From assembly GCA_026126215.1 (NCBI GenBank), contig JAHCJQ010000014.1, positions 1-48,008 of the forward strand: a stretch of 48,008 nt of DNA. Reading direction: 5' to 3'. Below the pieces are notes generated by a model, which saw only the letters and a list, made by a program, of their open reading frames with translations, ran no database searches and was not told where the DNA came from. The DNA is from Alphaproteobacteria bacterium (GTDB lineage: Bacteria; Pseudomonadota; Alphaproteobacteria; Ferrovibrionales; Ferrovibrionaceae). Position 1 is the first letter of the stretch. Each line of letters begins with the position of its first letter. Below are positions 17,398-25,588 of this stretch, piece by piece. The position numbers and the translations under genes were made by a program.

Positions 17398-18266
17398 ACG
17401 AGACCGATCCGTGCCTCGCCATGGCGGAGCGTGCCGCTGGCCAGGTCGATCTGCATGAGATCCTCGCCGACGACGATCGGGCCGGAATAGTCCTGGCGGA
17501 TCTCGGCGATGAGCGCCGCCTCGTCGAAGCGGGTCGGCACGAAATGGTTGAGCAGCAGGCAGCGCGCCCCGGCTTCCCTTGCGACCTTTCCCACCTCGCT
17601 CGAGAGCGTGTGGTAGCTGGCGACCGCCGCGATGCCCTCGGCGGTGCGCACGCCGGGGATGACCGGCATCTCGCGATGGATGAAGCATTCGTGCACCAGC
17701 ACGTCGGCCCCGCGTGCCGCCTCGATCAGCTCCGGCGCATAGGCGGTATCGCCACTGAAGGCGAGCTTGCCGCCACCGGCCGAGAAGATGAAGCCGAAGG
17801 CATGCCGCACCGGCTGATGGCGCACCGCGACCGCATCCACCCGGACGCCGCCCTCGTCGAGGATGCAGCCCTCGGCGATCTCGTTCACTTCGATCTCGAG
17901 TGCCGCAACCGATGGGCGCCGTTCATGGGCGATGCGCTGCTCGAGTTCCGCCCGCCACAGGGCGCGCAGGGCATCCACATAACGCCGGGTGCCGGGTGGG
18001 CCGAAGACACGTTGCGGCCTTGGCCGGCCCTGGTGCCAACTCGAAATGACGAGCTGGAAAAGATCGACCAGATGGTCGGAATGCAGGTGCGTCAGGAACA
18101 AGGCATCGAGCGCCGCCCCCTTCGTTCCGGCCCCGAGCAGGCGCTGGGTTACGCCCGACCCGCAATCGACGAGGAAGGCCCGGCCATCATGGCGAACCAG
18201 ACTGGCCGGCCCGTGGCGCCGCGTGTCGACCTGTGGGCAGCCGGTACCGAGGAGGGTCACGTCCAT
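17388..18266 (-). CDS. Metallo-beta-lactamase-fold hydrolase, ribonuclease Z-like
   Basis: A 292-residue MBL-fold protein; the Met at 18266 starts directly into the first strand (MDVTLLGTGCPQ), so the 11-codon upstream extension is judged unlikely. The metal-binding motif LTHLHSDHLVDL is complete. Other ligands are suggested by HQPVRHAFGF, the Asp in LAFSGDTAYAPEL and the His in LLNHFVPTRF. The pattern is that of RNase Z/ElaC-like and arylsulfatase-like MBL proteins. Whether it matures tRNA or hydrolyses a small ester is unclear; the exosite arm of classical RNase Z is not obvious. It is transcribed alone, divergent from a GNAT gene. Confidence 0.8.
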   Translation of the reverse strand: MDVTLLGTGCPQVDTRRHGPASLVRHDGRAFLVDCGSGVTQRLLGAGTKGAALDALFLTHLHSDHLVDLFQLVISSWHQGRPRPQRVFGPPGTRRYVDALRALWRAELEQRIAHERRPSVAALEIEVNEIAEGCILDEGGVRVDAVAVRHQPVRHAFGFIFSAGGGKLAFSGDTAYAPELIEAARGADVLVHECFIHREMPVIPGVRTAEGIAAVASYHTLSSEVGKVAREAGARCLLLNHFVPTRFDEAALIAEIRQDYSGPIVVGEDLMQIDLASGTLRHGEARIGLVLR

Positions 18267-18321
18267 GCCTGCATTTCTCCCTATGGCCTGTCCGGGCAAA
18301 GACTAGTATCAAGCCGGGGTC

Positions 18322-18804
18322 ATGTCAGCCGGACAGACCCAGCCAATCGAGATCAGGCCGGCCAAGGCAGAGGATGCGGCGCAGATCGCCCGCCTCGCCA
18401 ACGCGCTCGACCTGCATGAAGGGCTGGGCGGGCGGGTCTTCACCGAGGGGCGCGTGCTGCGCGACGGCTTCGGGCTGGACCCGGCCTTCGGCGTTCTCGT
18501 GGCCGGCCGGCCAGGCGATGACGGGCGAGTGCTCGCCTATCTGCTCTGGCACTGGGCCTACGACACCGACCGGGCGCTGCGCAAGTTCTGGGTCTCCGAC
18601 ATTTTCGTCGCCGAGGAGGCGCGCGGCCAGGGTATTGGCGGCGCCCTGCTGAAGCGTGCCGAGGCGATGGCGCGGGAGGCGGGCGCCGGCTCGATCGCGC
18701 TGGCGGTGCGCGAGGACAACCTGGCGGCGATTCGCTTTTATGAGGCGCTGGGATTCGCTGGCAAAGCGGTACTCATGGAGAAGGGACTTGCCCCGTTGCC
18801 GTGA
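18322..18804 (+). CDS. GNAT-family N-acetyltransferase
   Basis: A 160-residue single-domain acetyltransferase. Beta strands at the N-terminus (IEIRPAKAEDAAQIARLANAL) are followed by the central strand FWVSDIFVAEEARGQGIGGALL, with the acetyl-CoA pyrophosphate-binding RGQGIG motif, and then the closing AIRFYEALGF motif. It transfers an acetyl group from acetyl-CoA to an amine; the substrate (small molecule, polyamine or protein) is not predictable. The gene stands alone, divergent from the MBL hydrolase, and is followed by a 630-base stretch without genes. Confidence 0.88.
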   Translation: MSAGQTQPIEIRPAKAEDAAQIARLANALDLHEGLGGRVFTEGRVLRDGFGLDPAFGVLVAGRPGDDGRVLAYLLWHWAYDTDRALRKFWVSDIFVAEEARGQGIGGALLKRAEAMAREAGAGSIALAVREDNLAAIRFYEALGFAGKAVLMEKGLAPLP

Positions 18805-19436
18805 GCTGGTACCCGCAGGCCTTGCTTGAGCCCCGATTTTCACAAGGTTCAGGCGAAGACGTCTGAACAGCGCGACGCGATCACCGAAATGTCATTGCCA
18901 AACCGGCGCGAATACGCCGGTCGGCGTATTTCGCGTGGCCGGGGATGCCCGTAAGTTACGGCCCATAAGGAACGGGCCACATGCGGGCCGGTTCCAAAGC
19001 CAAGAGATCAAGTCTTGCGGGACTCCTATCCGAGCGTGATTTCCCCCATGTCTCCGACAAGGGCCCGTAAGTTTCCCTTCGCCTGATGTTGGTCCCACAT
19101 ATTGGATCAACTTGGCCTATGACGTAGCCCCCGTAAGGCCTCAGGCGAAGGGAATTTCTTTGCACCTCACGACTGCGTCTGTCGTGTCTTTATCTCTATC
19201 AAAAAATCGCGAGATCGAAAATACGCCGACCAGCCTACTTCGTTCGGCTGCGGCCTTTGGCATCTCCTGTAAGCCTCGGGAGAACAATGGTGCCGTCTGT
19301 CACATGGGTGTGAATGCCGGCCGACTCACGTCCATGTGTTTTGAACACGGCATACGCGGTCCCGTTCAATGCGCCTGTGAAACATGAACGCGAAACTCCC
19401 CATGCAGCTTCCGCGACACGCCCTTCGGGTGGTGTC
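18805..19436. other. 632-base gene-free region with dense inverted repeats
   Basis: No credible coding sequence was found on either strand; short frames here lack family features and ribosome sites. The left two thirds hold the palindromic structures listed separately. Further right are a small hairpin CACGAC/GTCGTG at 19168-19186 followed by TCTTTATCT, and an AT-rich patch near 19195-19225 unlike its surroundings. The last 120 bases are open in frame with the LuxR-type gene and may be its leader. It reads as a regulatory or RNA-coding interval, or a decayed insertion. Confidence 0.6.
18849..19154. ncRNA. Candidate structured RNA or palindromic element
   Basis: Inverted repeats seen directly are: TTCCCTTCGCCTGA (19073-19086) with its exact 14-base complement at 19141-19154, enclosing a nested GGCCT/AGGCC stem (19114-19118 with 19136-19140); GGCCC/GGGCC (18960-18978), which competes with GTGGCC/GGCCAC (18935-18980); and the near-palindrome CCGTAAGTTACGG. 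An 11-base direct repeat GCCCGTAAGTT occurs at 18947 and 19063. The ten bases TCAGGCGAAG occur at both ends (18849 and 19141). Strand, transcription and family are unknown. I recognise no 6S, SRP, RNase P or tmRNA motif. Confidence 0.35.
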
Positions 19437-20033
19437 ATGCGGCCGGGCAGCGACATTCGCGTGCCAGGAATGCCGGGCGGAATGACCGGACCGGCGGATG
19501 CCTTGCAGCCTGGCGCCGAGGCTGCCGCGCTGGAGCAGTCGCTGAACACCGGTGAGCTGTTGCAAGCGATCCATCACCTCCTGATGGCCCGTCCGGAACC
19601 AGCCTTTCTGGTCGGCGCGGACGGACGGGTGGTGGCGGAATCGCCGGGTGGTGCGCTGGCGCGCGCGAGCCTGCCCGGATTCGACCGGGTGATGGCCGAA
19701 CTGGTGCGCCAGTCCCCGCGCAAGGCGGACTTTCTCGTGCGTCCCGACCTCGGTGTCGGCCTGCAGGTCACGCCCTGCTCGGCGCGGGGCGCGGCGCCGG
19801 CCTATCTGGTGATCATTTCCAAGCTGGCCGCGGCCGGGCGCGGGCGGCTGACGCTGCGGCAGGCGGAACTGATCGGCCTGCTCCAGGATGGGCTGAGCAA
19901 TGCCCAGATCGCCCGGCGCATGGGCATCGCCGCCTCGACGGTGAAGACCATGCTCGAGCGCCTTTACCGTTTCGCCGGCGTATCGAACCGTCAGTCGCTG
20001 GTCCACTGGGCGAGCGGGGCACGCTTCAACTGA
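19437..20033 (+). CDS. LuxR-type HTH regulator with PAS-like N-terminal domain
   Basis: A 198-residue protein from the ATG at 19437; the frame is open to 19314, but the extra residues look like untranslated leader. Residues about 35-125 suggest a PAS-like sensor (PAFLVGADGRVVAES and LQVTPCSARGAAPAYLVII). Residues about 130-195 form a LuxR/GerE domain (LTLRQAELIGLLQDGLSNAQ, IARRMGIAASTVKTMLERLY). No receiver domain or autoinducer pocket is visible. A stem with TTCG loop around 19417-19438 covers the start and might limit translation. Targets unknown; bactofilin follows in the same direction after 166 bases. Confidence 0.8.
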   Translation: MRPGSDIRVPGMPGGMTGPADALQPGAEAAALEQSLNTGELLQAIHHLLMARPEPAFLVGADGRVVAESPGGALARASLPGFDRVMAELVRQSPRKADFLVRPDLGVGLQVTPCSARGAAPAYLVIISKLAAAGRGRLTLRQAELIGLLQDGLSNAQIARRMGIAASTVKTMLERLYRFAGVSNRQSLVHWASGARFN

Positions 20034-20199
20034 CCGGGCACGGTCTGCCGCTGCCGGAGCAAGGTTGTCCGCCGCCGGCGGCGCGCCTATGGTTTCGCGG
20101 AGGGGCCGAGGCTACGGAAATAGCGAGAGGCGACGGGCCTCTGGTCCGGCCGTCGCGCGCTACCTCCGGGCCGGTGCAAGAAGCAGGAGGCGTCAAGGC

Positions 20200-20727
20200 A
20201 TGTTCTCGAAGAGCCAGAAGAACCAGAAGGGCGGCAAGGCCGGGGGCAGCGCGGTGCCTTCCATCATCAGCGCCGATCTGACCCTGACGGGCAACATCGT
20301 CACCGACGGCGATGTGCATGTCGATGGCCGGGTGGAAGGAGACATCACCTGCAGCGACCTTAGCGTCGGTGAGAGCGGCAGCGTGGCTGGCGAGGTGGTG
20401 GCCGACAGCGTGCGCATCCTGGGCGAGGTGCGCGGGCGGGTGCGCGCGCTTTCCGTCTATATCGCCGCCAGCGCCCGCATGCATGGCGATGTGCTGCACA
20501 AGGAACTGGCCGTGGAGACCGGTGCCGTGATCGACGGGCTGTGCCGGAATCTGGAGAATCCTAAAGAGGCCGGGCTGGCCCAGCTCGCGCCGCCGCGCCC
20601 GGCCCAGCCGGTTGCCGCCAACAGCCTGCCGCCCGGCCAGGCGACCGCCAAGTCGGGCGATCCGAAGTCTGGCGCGCCCGCCGGCCCGGGGCCGGTTTCG
20701 GCCAGGGAGGCGAAGCCCGCCGGCTGA
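20200..20727 (+). CDS. Bactofilin, polymer-forming cytoskeletal protein
   Basis: A 175-residue protein starting at the ATG preceded by AGGAGG; the longer upstream frame has no such site. Residues about 20-120 form the bactofilin beta-helix with short repeating strands (ADLTLTGNIVTDGDVHVDGR, VEGDITCSDLSVGESGSVAG, EVVADSVRILGEVRGRV). The N-terminus is Lys/Gln-rich and the C-terminus Pro/Ala-rich and disordered, as usual. Bactofilins self-assemble into filaments on the membrane and scaffold cell-shape or stalk-localised enzymes. The partner is unknown; the HtrA protease gene next door is not a typical partner. Confidence 0.9.
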   Translation: MFSKSQKNQKGGKAGGSAVPSIISADLTLTGNIVTDGDVHVDGRVEGDITCSDLSVGESGSVAGEVVADSVRILGEVRGRVRALSVYIAASARMHGDVLHKELAVETGAVIDGLCRNLENPKEAGLAQLAPPRPAQPVAANSLPPGQATAKSGDPKSGAPAGPGPVSAREAKPAG

Positions 20728-20802
20728 GCCGTTCGGGAGCCTTGAAATTCCGGCCAGCGCCATGAAATCCTGCTTCAGGGTTATACCTTGGGGCATGCGA
20801 GA

Positions 20803-22227
20803 ATGGCAGGCTTTGCCCGGACACGCGCTTCCCTTGCCAGATGGCTGTTCCTGACTGTGTTGCTGGCACTGTCATGGCGCGCCGAGTTTCCATCGGCCCT
20901 GGCGCAGTCCCCGGCGCCGCTCGGCTCGCCGCCGACCCTGGCGCCGCTCGGCCCGCCGCCGACCCTGGCGCCCCTCATCGAGGCAGTGACGCCGGCGGTG
21001 GTCAATATCGCCGTCATTTCCCGATCGCCGGCCGCCGACAATCCGCTGCTGCGCGATCCGTTCTTTCGCCGTTTCTTCAACCTGCCCGACGCGGCGCCGC
21101 GGCCGGAACTGAGCGCGGGATCGGGCGTGATCGTCGATGCGCGGCGCGGGCTGATCCTGACCAATCATCACGTCATCGAGCGGGCAAGCGAAGCCGTGGT
21201 GACGCTCAAGGATCGCCGCAGCTTCAAGGCGCGCCTCGTCGGCAGCGATCCCGATACCGATATCGCCCTGCTGCAGGTCGAGGCGGAGGGCCTCACGGCT
21301 TTGCCCTTCGGCGATTCGGATGCGCTGCGGGTCGGCGACTATGTGGTGGCGATCGGCAATCCATTCGGCCTTGGCCAGACCGTGACTTCGGGAATCGTTT
21401 CGGCGCTTGGGCGCACCGGCATCAATGTGGATGGATACGAGGATTTCATCCAGACCGATGCCTCGATCAACCCCGGCAATTCTGGCGGCGCGCTGGTCGA
21501 TCTGCGAGGACGGCTGATCGGCATCAACACGGCAATCATCGGTCCGGCCGGCGGCAATGTGGGGATCGGCTTCGCCGTGCCGGCCAACATGGCCCGCGCC
21601 GTGATGAACCAGCTTGCCGAACATGGCGAGGTGCGGCGCGGCCGGCTAGGCATCGGCGTGCAGGACCTGACACCGGACCTGGCGCAGGCGATCGGCCTGG
21701 CGCGCATGACCGAAGGTGCTGTCGTGACCCAGGTCGAACCCGGCTCGCCGGCGGCTGATGCAGGCCTTGTCACGGGCGATGTGGTTCTGCGCTTCGATGG
21801 CCGCCCGCTGCGGAGTGCCACCGACCTGCGCAATCGCATCGGCCTGGCGCCGGTCGGCCAAAGCGTCAAACTTGGCCTCTTCAGGGACGGGCGGCCTCTT
21901 GAGGTGACCTTGCGCATAGCCCGCCCGGAGCCAGCTTCCGCGCGCTTCGATTCCGCCCTGCCGCAGCTTGCGGGCGCGGCGTTCCGCGATCTCGATCCAA
22001 CCCTTCCCGTCTACGGCAAGGTGGAAGGGGTGCTGGTGAGCGCCTGCGAACCCGGATCGCCCGCCTGGTCGCGCGGATTGCGGACGGGCGATGTCATCCT
22101 TGCGGTCAACCGGGAAAGCGTCCGTTCGGTCGAGGAGTTGCGTGCGCGCATCGTGGCCTCTTCCGGGACACTGGTGCTCAACCTGCTGCGCGGCAACAGC
22201 GCCCTGCTGCTGGTGATCAGGTCGTGA
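20803..22227 (+). CDS. Periplasmic serine protease, HtrA/DegP-like, with two PDZ domains
   Basis: A 474-residue protein from the ATG at 20803 (a TTG at 20788 is an alternative). It has a signal peptide (ARTRASLARWLFLTVLLALS), a short Pro-rich linker encoded partly by a 27-base tandem repeat, and a trypsin-like domain with triad His123 (TNHHVIE), Asp153 (DTDIAL) and Ser227 (NPGNSGG). PDZ1 follows from about residue 275 (RGRLGIGVQDLTPDLAQAIG) and PDZ2 from about residue 395. It degrades or refolds damaged envelope proteins. The arrangement matches DegP/DegQ/MucD. The 3' end overlaps the convergent epimerase gene by 11 bases. Confidence 0.92.
   Translation: MAGFARTRASLARWLFLTVLLALSWRAEFPSALAQSPAPLGSPPTLAPLGPPPTLAPLIEAVTPAVVNIAVISRSPAADNPLLRDPFFRRFFNLPDAAPRPELSAGSGVIVDARRGLILTNHHVIERASEAVVTLKDRRSFKARLVGSDPDTDIALLQVEAEGLTALPFGDSDALRVGDYVVAIGNPFGLGQTVTSGIVSALGRTGINVDGYEDFIQTDASINPGNSGGALVDLRGRLIGINTAIIGPAGGNVGIGFAVPANMARAVMNQLAEHGEVRRGRLGIGVQDLTPDLAQAIGLARMTEGAVVTQVEPGSPAADAGLVTGDVVLRFDGRPLRSATDLRNRIGLAPVGQSVKLGLFRDGRPLEVTLRIARPEPASARFDSALPQLAGAAFRDLDPTLPVYGKVEGVLVSACEPGSPAWSRGLRTGDVILAVNRESVRSVEELRARIVASSGTLVLNLLRGNSALLLVIRS
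20920..20973 (+). repeat. 27-base in-frame tandem repeat, two copies, in the HtrA linker
   Basis: Two adjacent 27-base units at 20920-20946 and 20947-20973 differ at two positions and encode LGSPPTLAP and LGPPPTLAP. They sit between the signal peptide and the protease domain. Copy number could vary by slippage without a frameshift, changing only linker length. Confidence 0.8.
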
Positions 22228-23200
22228 GCGGGGCGGGCCGCGGGGCCCGCCCGGCGTTCATCGCTTCCGCCCGAATGTCCGGTCCGCTGGCGGCGAGCGT
22301 GGGCTTGAGCCCATCGATCAGCCGTGTCTCGGCCGCGAAGCCGAAGGTGGCGTTGAGCCGCGCCGGATCGCCGATTGAAAGGCGGATGTCGCCGGTGCGC
22401 GCCGGCGCCCGTTCGATCCGCGCCGGCCGCCCGACCGTGGCGGCGATGGCGCGGGCCAGTTCGTTGACGCTGGTAGGCCGGCCAGTGGCGATGTTGAAGA
22501 CCTGCCCGGCCAGATCGGGCCGCGTCATGGCGGCGAGCAGGAAGCGGACCACGTCGGCCACATAGACGAAGTCCCGCACCTGCTCGCCATCGCCGAAGAT
22601 GGTGATCGGGTGATCGCGCGCGATCCTGTCGGCGAAGATGGCGATGACGCCGGAATAGGGGGAATGCGGATCCTGTCTCGGTCCATAGACATTGAAGAAA
22701 CGGAAGCCGACGGTGGGCACGCCATGCGCGAGCCAGGCGACCCGGCCGTGCAGTTCGCTTGCCATCTTGTCCGCGCCGTAAGCGGACAGGGGGGCGGGGG
22801 GCGCGCTCTCGGCGATCGGCATATCGGAATTGTCGCCATAGATGGCGGCAGAGGAGGCATAGACCACCGGAACGGGCGTTGGCTGCCGTCGGGCCGCATC
22901 GAAGACAGCGATGCTTCCGACCAGGTTGGCCCGGTTGGTCGTCAGCCATTCCTCCAGGCTGCGTTGCACCGAGGCGATCGCCGCCAGGTGGAAGCAGCCC
23001 TGCATGCCCTCCATGGCGCGCGCAACCAGGGCGGCATCCGCGACGTCGCCCACGATCAGCTCAGCGCCGGACGGAAGATTTTCCCTTTTGCCGCTGGAGA
23101 GATCATCGAGCACCCGGACGCGGTCACCCCGGGCGATCAGCGCCTCAACCAGGTGCGAGCCGATAAAGCCGGCGCCCCCGGTGACCAGATAGGCTCTCAT
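22217..23200 (-). CDS. NAD-dependent epimerase/dehydratase, UDP-glucose 4-epimerase type
   Basis: A 327-residue extended short-chain dehydrogenase. The Met at 23200 leads straight into MRAYLVTGGAGFIGSHLVEA with the GxxGxxG NAD motif; the ten-codon upstream extension is less likely. The active site is visible as SSAAIYG followed by Tyr141-x3-Lys145 (YGADK). RFFNVYGPRQDP and the IFGDGEQVRDFVYVADV block are typical of UDP-sugar 4-epimerases of the GalE/WbpP group. It would supply sugars for envelope polysaccharide. No glycosyltransferases lie nearby. The stop overlaps the end of the protease gene. Confidence 0.9.
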   Translation of the reverse strand: MRAYLVTGGAGFIGSHLVEALIARGDRVRVLDDLSSGKRENLPSGAELIVGDVADAALVARAMEGMQGCFHLAAIASVQRSLEEWLTTNRANLVGSIAVFDAARRQPTPVPVVYASSAAIYGDNSDMPIAESAPPAPLSAYGADKMASELHGRVAWLAHGVPTVGFRFFNVYGPRQDPHSPYSGVIAIFADRIARDHPITIFGDGEQVRDFVYVADVVRFLLAAMTRPDLAGQVFNIATGRPTSVNELARAIAATVGRPARIERAPARTGDIRLSIGDPARLNATFGFAAETRLIDGLKPTLAASGPDIRAEAMNAGRAPRPAPLTT

Positions 23201-23299
23201 CCCGATCTCGGCCTCCACAGCAATCCGCACCCGGATCGCCCGGATGGCGCACCATCAAAGCCGCGACCTGGCGAAAGAACGGTTAACAGGCCGTGCGGA

Positions 23300-23488
23300 T
23301 TACAAGAATTGCTTCAGGATGATGCAAATGCCGAGGATCGACAAGGTCATATAGCCAAGCAGCAGCAACTCGACCATCAGTTCGCTGCGCAGCAGCGCCG
23401 GTGGTTCGCCGCGATTGACCAGATTCCGCAAGTTCAGGATGCCGACACTTGCGCTTGCCAGGAGGGCGAGGCCAATAAGGAATAGCAT
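23300..23488 (-). CDS. Small two-segment membrane protein, 62 residues, unknown
   Basis: A 62-residue frame with a strongly hydrophobic N-terminal segment (MLFLIGLALLASASVGILN), a short polar loop (RNLVNRGEPPALLRSELM) and a second hydrophobic segment (VELLLLGYMTLSILGICIIL). This alternation is not expected of a shadow frame in GC-rich DNA. The gene is divergent from the PHA synthase, and the 163 bases between them carry an FNR/FixK-like box. The ribosome site is weak. No family is recognised. It could be an accessory membrane protein of the low-oxygen block, which is inference. Confidence 0.6.
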   Translation of the reverse strand: MLFLIGLALLASASVGILNLRNLVNRGEPPALLRSELMVELLLLGYMTLSILGICIILKQFL

Positions 23489-23529
23489 GAGGATATCCGT
23501 AGAAAGACATAGCCATCATTACATATAAA

Positions 23530-23543
23530 TTGATCTTGAGCAA
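23530..23543. promoter_or_regulatory. FNR/FixK-like box upstream of the PHA synthase gene
   Basis: TTGAT-CTTG-AGCAA differs by one base from the TTGAT-N4-ATCAA consensus. If the box is centred at -41.5, the -10 position falls on TGCAAT (23566-23571), a four-of-six match to TATAAT. It lies in an AT-rich patch about 110 bases before the PHA synthase ATG. Confidence 0.5.
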
Positions 23544-23651
23544 TGACCGAGATGCTTTCCTGGTCTGCAATCCCCACATCGAGCGGGACGTGACGTGGTG
23601 ACTAGCACCCGGTCAGACCGGTCCGGGTCGCCTGCGGAAAGGAAAAGAGCG

Positions 23652-25478
23652 ATGACCGATCAGATGCGTGTCATGCCGAAGCCGGCGAACGAAAGGCCCG
23701 AGCCGGAAGCCGCAGCCTCGCCGCCGTCGCGTCCGGTGCCCGGTGCGCCGCATCTGCCGGAGATCAGCATGTCAACGGTCTCCATGGACCGGATGACCAA
23801 TGTGGCGTTGGCGCGGCTGACGGCCGGTCTCTCCCCCCTCGCCCTGTCCGCCGCGTACCTGGACTGGGCGACGCATCTTGCCTTTTCCCCGGGCAAGCGG
23901 CTGGAGCTGGTGCGCAAGGCGCAGCGGAAGGCCATGCGCTTCGCCCATTTCGCCGGCCAGTGCCTGCAATCAGGCGGCGCCGGCGAGTGCTGTATCGAGC
24001 CGTTGCCGCAGGACAAGCGGTTCAGCGACCCGGCCTGGCATCAGCCGCCCTTCAACATGGTCCACCAGGCGTTCCTGCTCACCCAGCAATGGTGGCACAA
24101 CGCCACCAACGACGTGCGCGGCGTGGCCCGTCATCACGAGGAGGTGGTGTCCTTCGTCGCGCGGCAGATGCTGGACATGTTATCCCCCAGCAACTTCATC
24201 GCCACCAATCCGCTGGTGCTGCGCACCACCATCGAGCAGTCGGGTTTCAACCTGGTCAATGGCTGGCGGAACTTCATCGAGGACTGGGAGCGCGCCCAGC
24301 TCGGCAAGCCGCCGGCCGGCGCGGAGCGCTTCCGGGTCGGTGAGAACCTGGCCGTGACGAAGGGCAAGGTGGTATTGCGCAACCGGCTGATCGAACTGAT
24401 CCAGTATGCGCCTGCGACCGAAAAGGTCTATGCCGAGCCCATCCTCATCATCCCCGCCTGGATCATGAAATACTACATCCTCGACCTGTCGCCGGAGAAC
24501 TCCCTGGTGCGCCATCTCGTCGAGCAGGGGCATACCGTCTATATGATCTCCTGGAAGAATCCGGGCGCGGAAGAACGCGATCTCGGCATGGCCGACTATC
24601 TTCGCCTCGGTCCGGCAGCGGCACTCGATGCCATCTCGCGAATTCAGCCCGGCAGCCAGGTCCACGCGGTCGGCTACTGCCTGGGCGGCACGCTGCTTTC
24701 CATTGCCGCCGCGCAGATGGCGCGCGATGGCGACGAACGGCTGCGGTCCATCACGCTGCTCGCGGCCCAGACTGATTTTTCCGAGGCGGGCGAACTGATG
24801 CTCTTCATCGACGAGGCGCAGATTTCGTTCCTCGAAGACCTGATGTGGGAACAGGGCTTCCTCGACACCAAACAGATGGCGGGCGCGTTCCATCTGCTGC
24901 GTTCCAACGATCTGATCTGGTCGCGACTGGTTTCGGAGTATCTGCTCGGCCAGCGGGCGCCGATGATCGACCTCATGGCTTGGAACGCCGATGCCACGCG
25001 AATGCCCTACCGCATGCATTCGGAGTATCTGCGCAGGCTTTTTTTGAACAACGACCTGGCGGAGGGCCGCTATGAAGTCGGCGGCCGGCCGGTGGCCCTT
25101 ACCGACATCCGCGCGCCGATCTTCGCTGTCGGCACCGTGTGGGATCATGTCGCGCCCTGGCGGTCGGTCTACAAGATCAACCTCCTGACCGATACGGACG
25201 TGACGTTCCTGCTCACCTCCGGCGGCCACAATGCCGGCATCGTCAGCGAGCCGGGCCGCAAGGGACGGCGCTACCAGGTTATTCATCGCGACGCCGACCA
25301 TCCGTTCCGGGATGCCGAACGCTTCGTCGGCGAGACGCCGGTGCAGCAAGGATCCTGGTGGCCGGTCTGGCGCGAATGGCTCGTGCGGCGGTCCGGGGAC
25401 ATGGTCGCGCCGCCGCCGCTTGGGGAGGCACCCGGGGCGGGGCTCGCGGATGCGCCGGGACAGTATGTGTTTGGCTGA
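23652..25478 (+). CDS. phaC: Class I poly(3-hydroxyalkanoate) synthase
   Basis: A 608-residue protein. The ATG at 23652 follows GGAAAAGAGCG; an alternative frame start lies 19 codons upstream. The N-terminal PhaC domain includes FNMVHQAFLLTQQWWHN and NPLVLRTTIEQSGFNLVNGW, and the alpha/beta-hydrolase core carries the lipase-like box GYCLGG with nucleophile Cys343. Asp498 (WDHVAPW) and His526 (SGGHNAG) complete the triad. The length fits class I enzymes, which act alone and polymerise 3-hydroxyacyl-CoA into storage granules. No phaA, phaB or phasin gene is adjacent, so this is probably a second copy placed under separate, apparently oxygen-dependent, control. Confidence 0.92.
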   Translation: MTDQMRVMPKPANERPEPEAAASPPSRPVPGAPHLPEISMSTVSMDRMTNVALARLTAGLSPLALSAAYLDWATHLAFSPGKRLELVRKAQRKAMRFAHFAGQCLQSGGAGECCIEPLPQDKRFSDPAWHQPPFNMVHQAFLLTQQWWHNATNDVRGVARHHEEVVSFVARQMLDMLSPSNFIATNPLVLRTTIEQSGFNLVNGWRNFIEDWERAQLGKPPAGAERFRVGENLAVTKGKVVLRNRLIELIQYAPATEKVYAEPILIIPAWIMKYYILDLSPENSLVRHLVEQGHTVYMISWKNPGAEERDLGMADYLRLGPAAALDAISRIQPGSQVHAVGYCLGGTLLSIAAAQMARDGDERLRSITLLAAQTDFSEAGELMLFIDEAQISFLEDLMWEQGFLDTKQMAGAFHLLRSNDLIWSRLVSEYLLGQRAPMIDLMAWNADATRMPYRMHSEYLRRLFLNNDLAEGRYEVGGRPVALTDIRAPIFAVGTVWDHVAPWRSVYKINLLTDTDVTFLLTSGGHNAGIVSEPGRKGRRYQVIHRDADHPFRDAERFVGETPVQQGSWWPVWREWLVRRSGDMVAPPPLGEAPGAGLADAPGQYVFG

Positions 25479-25488
25479 CGCGCCGGGC

Positions 25489-25502
25489 TTGACCTGCGTC
25501 AA
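25489..25502 (+). promoter_or_regulatory. FNR/FixK box before the hsp20 operon
   Basis: TTGAC-CTGC-GTCAA is a perfect inverted repeat of the FNR/FixK type. With its centre at -41.5, the -10 position is CACAAT (25525-25530), four of six bases matching TATAAT. That puts the transcript start near 25537, about 50 bases before the hsp20 ATG. This geometry is class II FNR activation. Confidence 0.72.
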
Positions 25503-25588
25503 TGCCCGTCACCGCCGTCCTGCGCACAATGTTCACGTTCGCCGACGAGGCGGGCATCAGGAACCATAGATAAGCGGAGACTGGAGCC

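Noticed and set aside
18846..18872. A Rho-independent terminator after the GNAT gene (GTTCAG/CTGAAC stem)
   Set aside because: The stem exists, but it is followed by CAGCGCGACG rather than a T-run, and the loop is ten bases; the evidence is too weak.
18892..19110. 72-residue frame on the minus strand in the gene-free region
   Set aside because: No domain, no ribosome site, and it runs across the inverted repeats, so it is more likely non-coding.
18805..19436. A tRNA, 6S, SRP, RNase P or tmRNA gene in the gene-free region
   Set aside because: I looked for T-loop, CCA-end, SRP tetraloop and RNase P conserved strings and found none.
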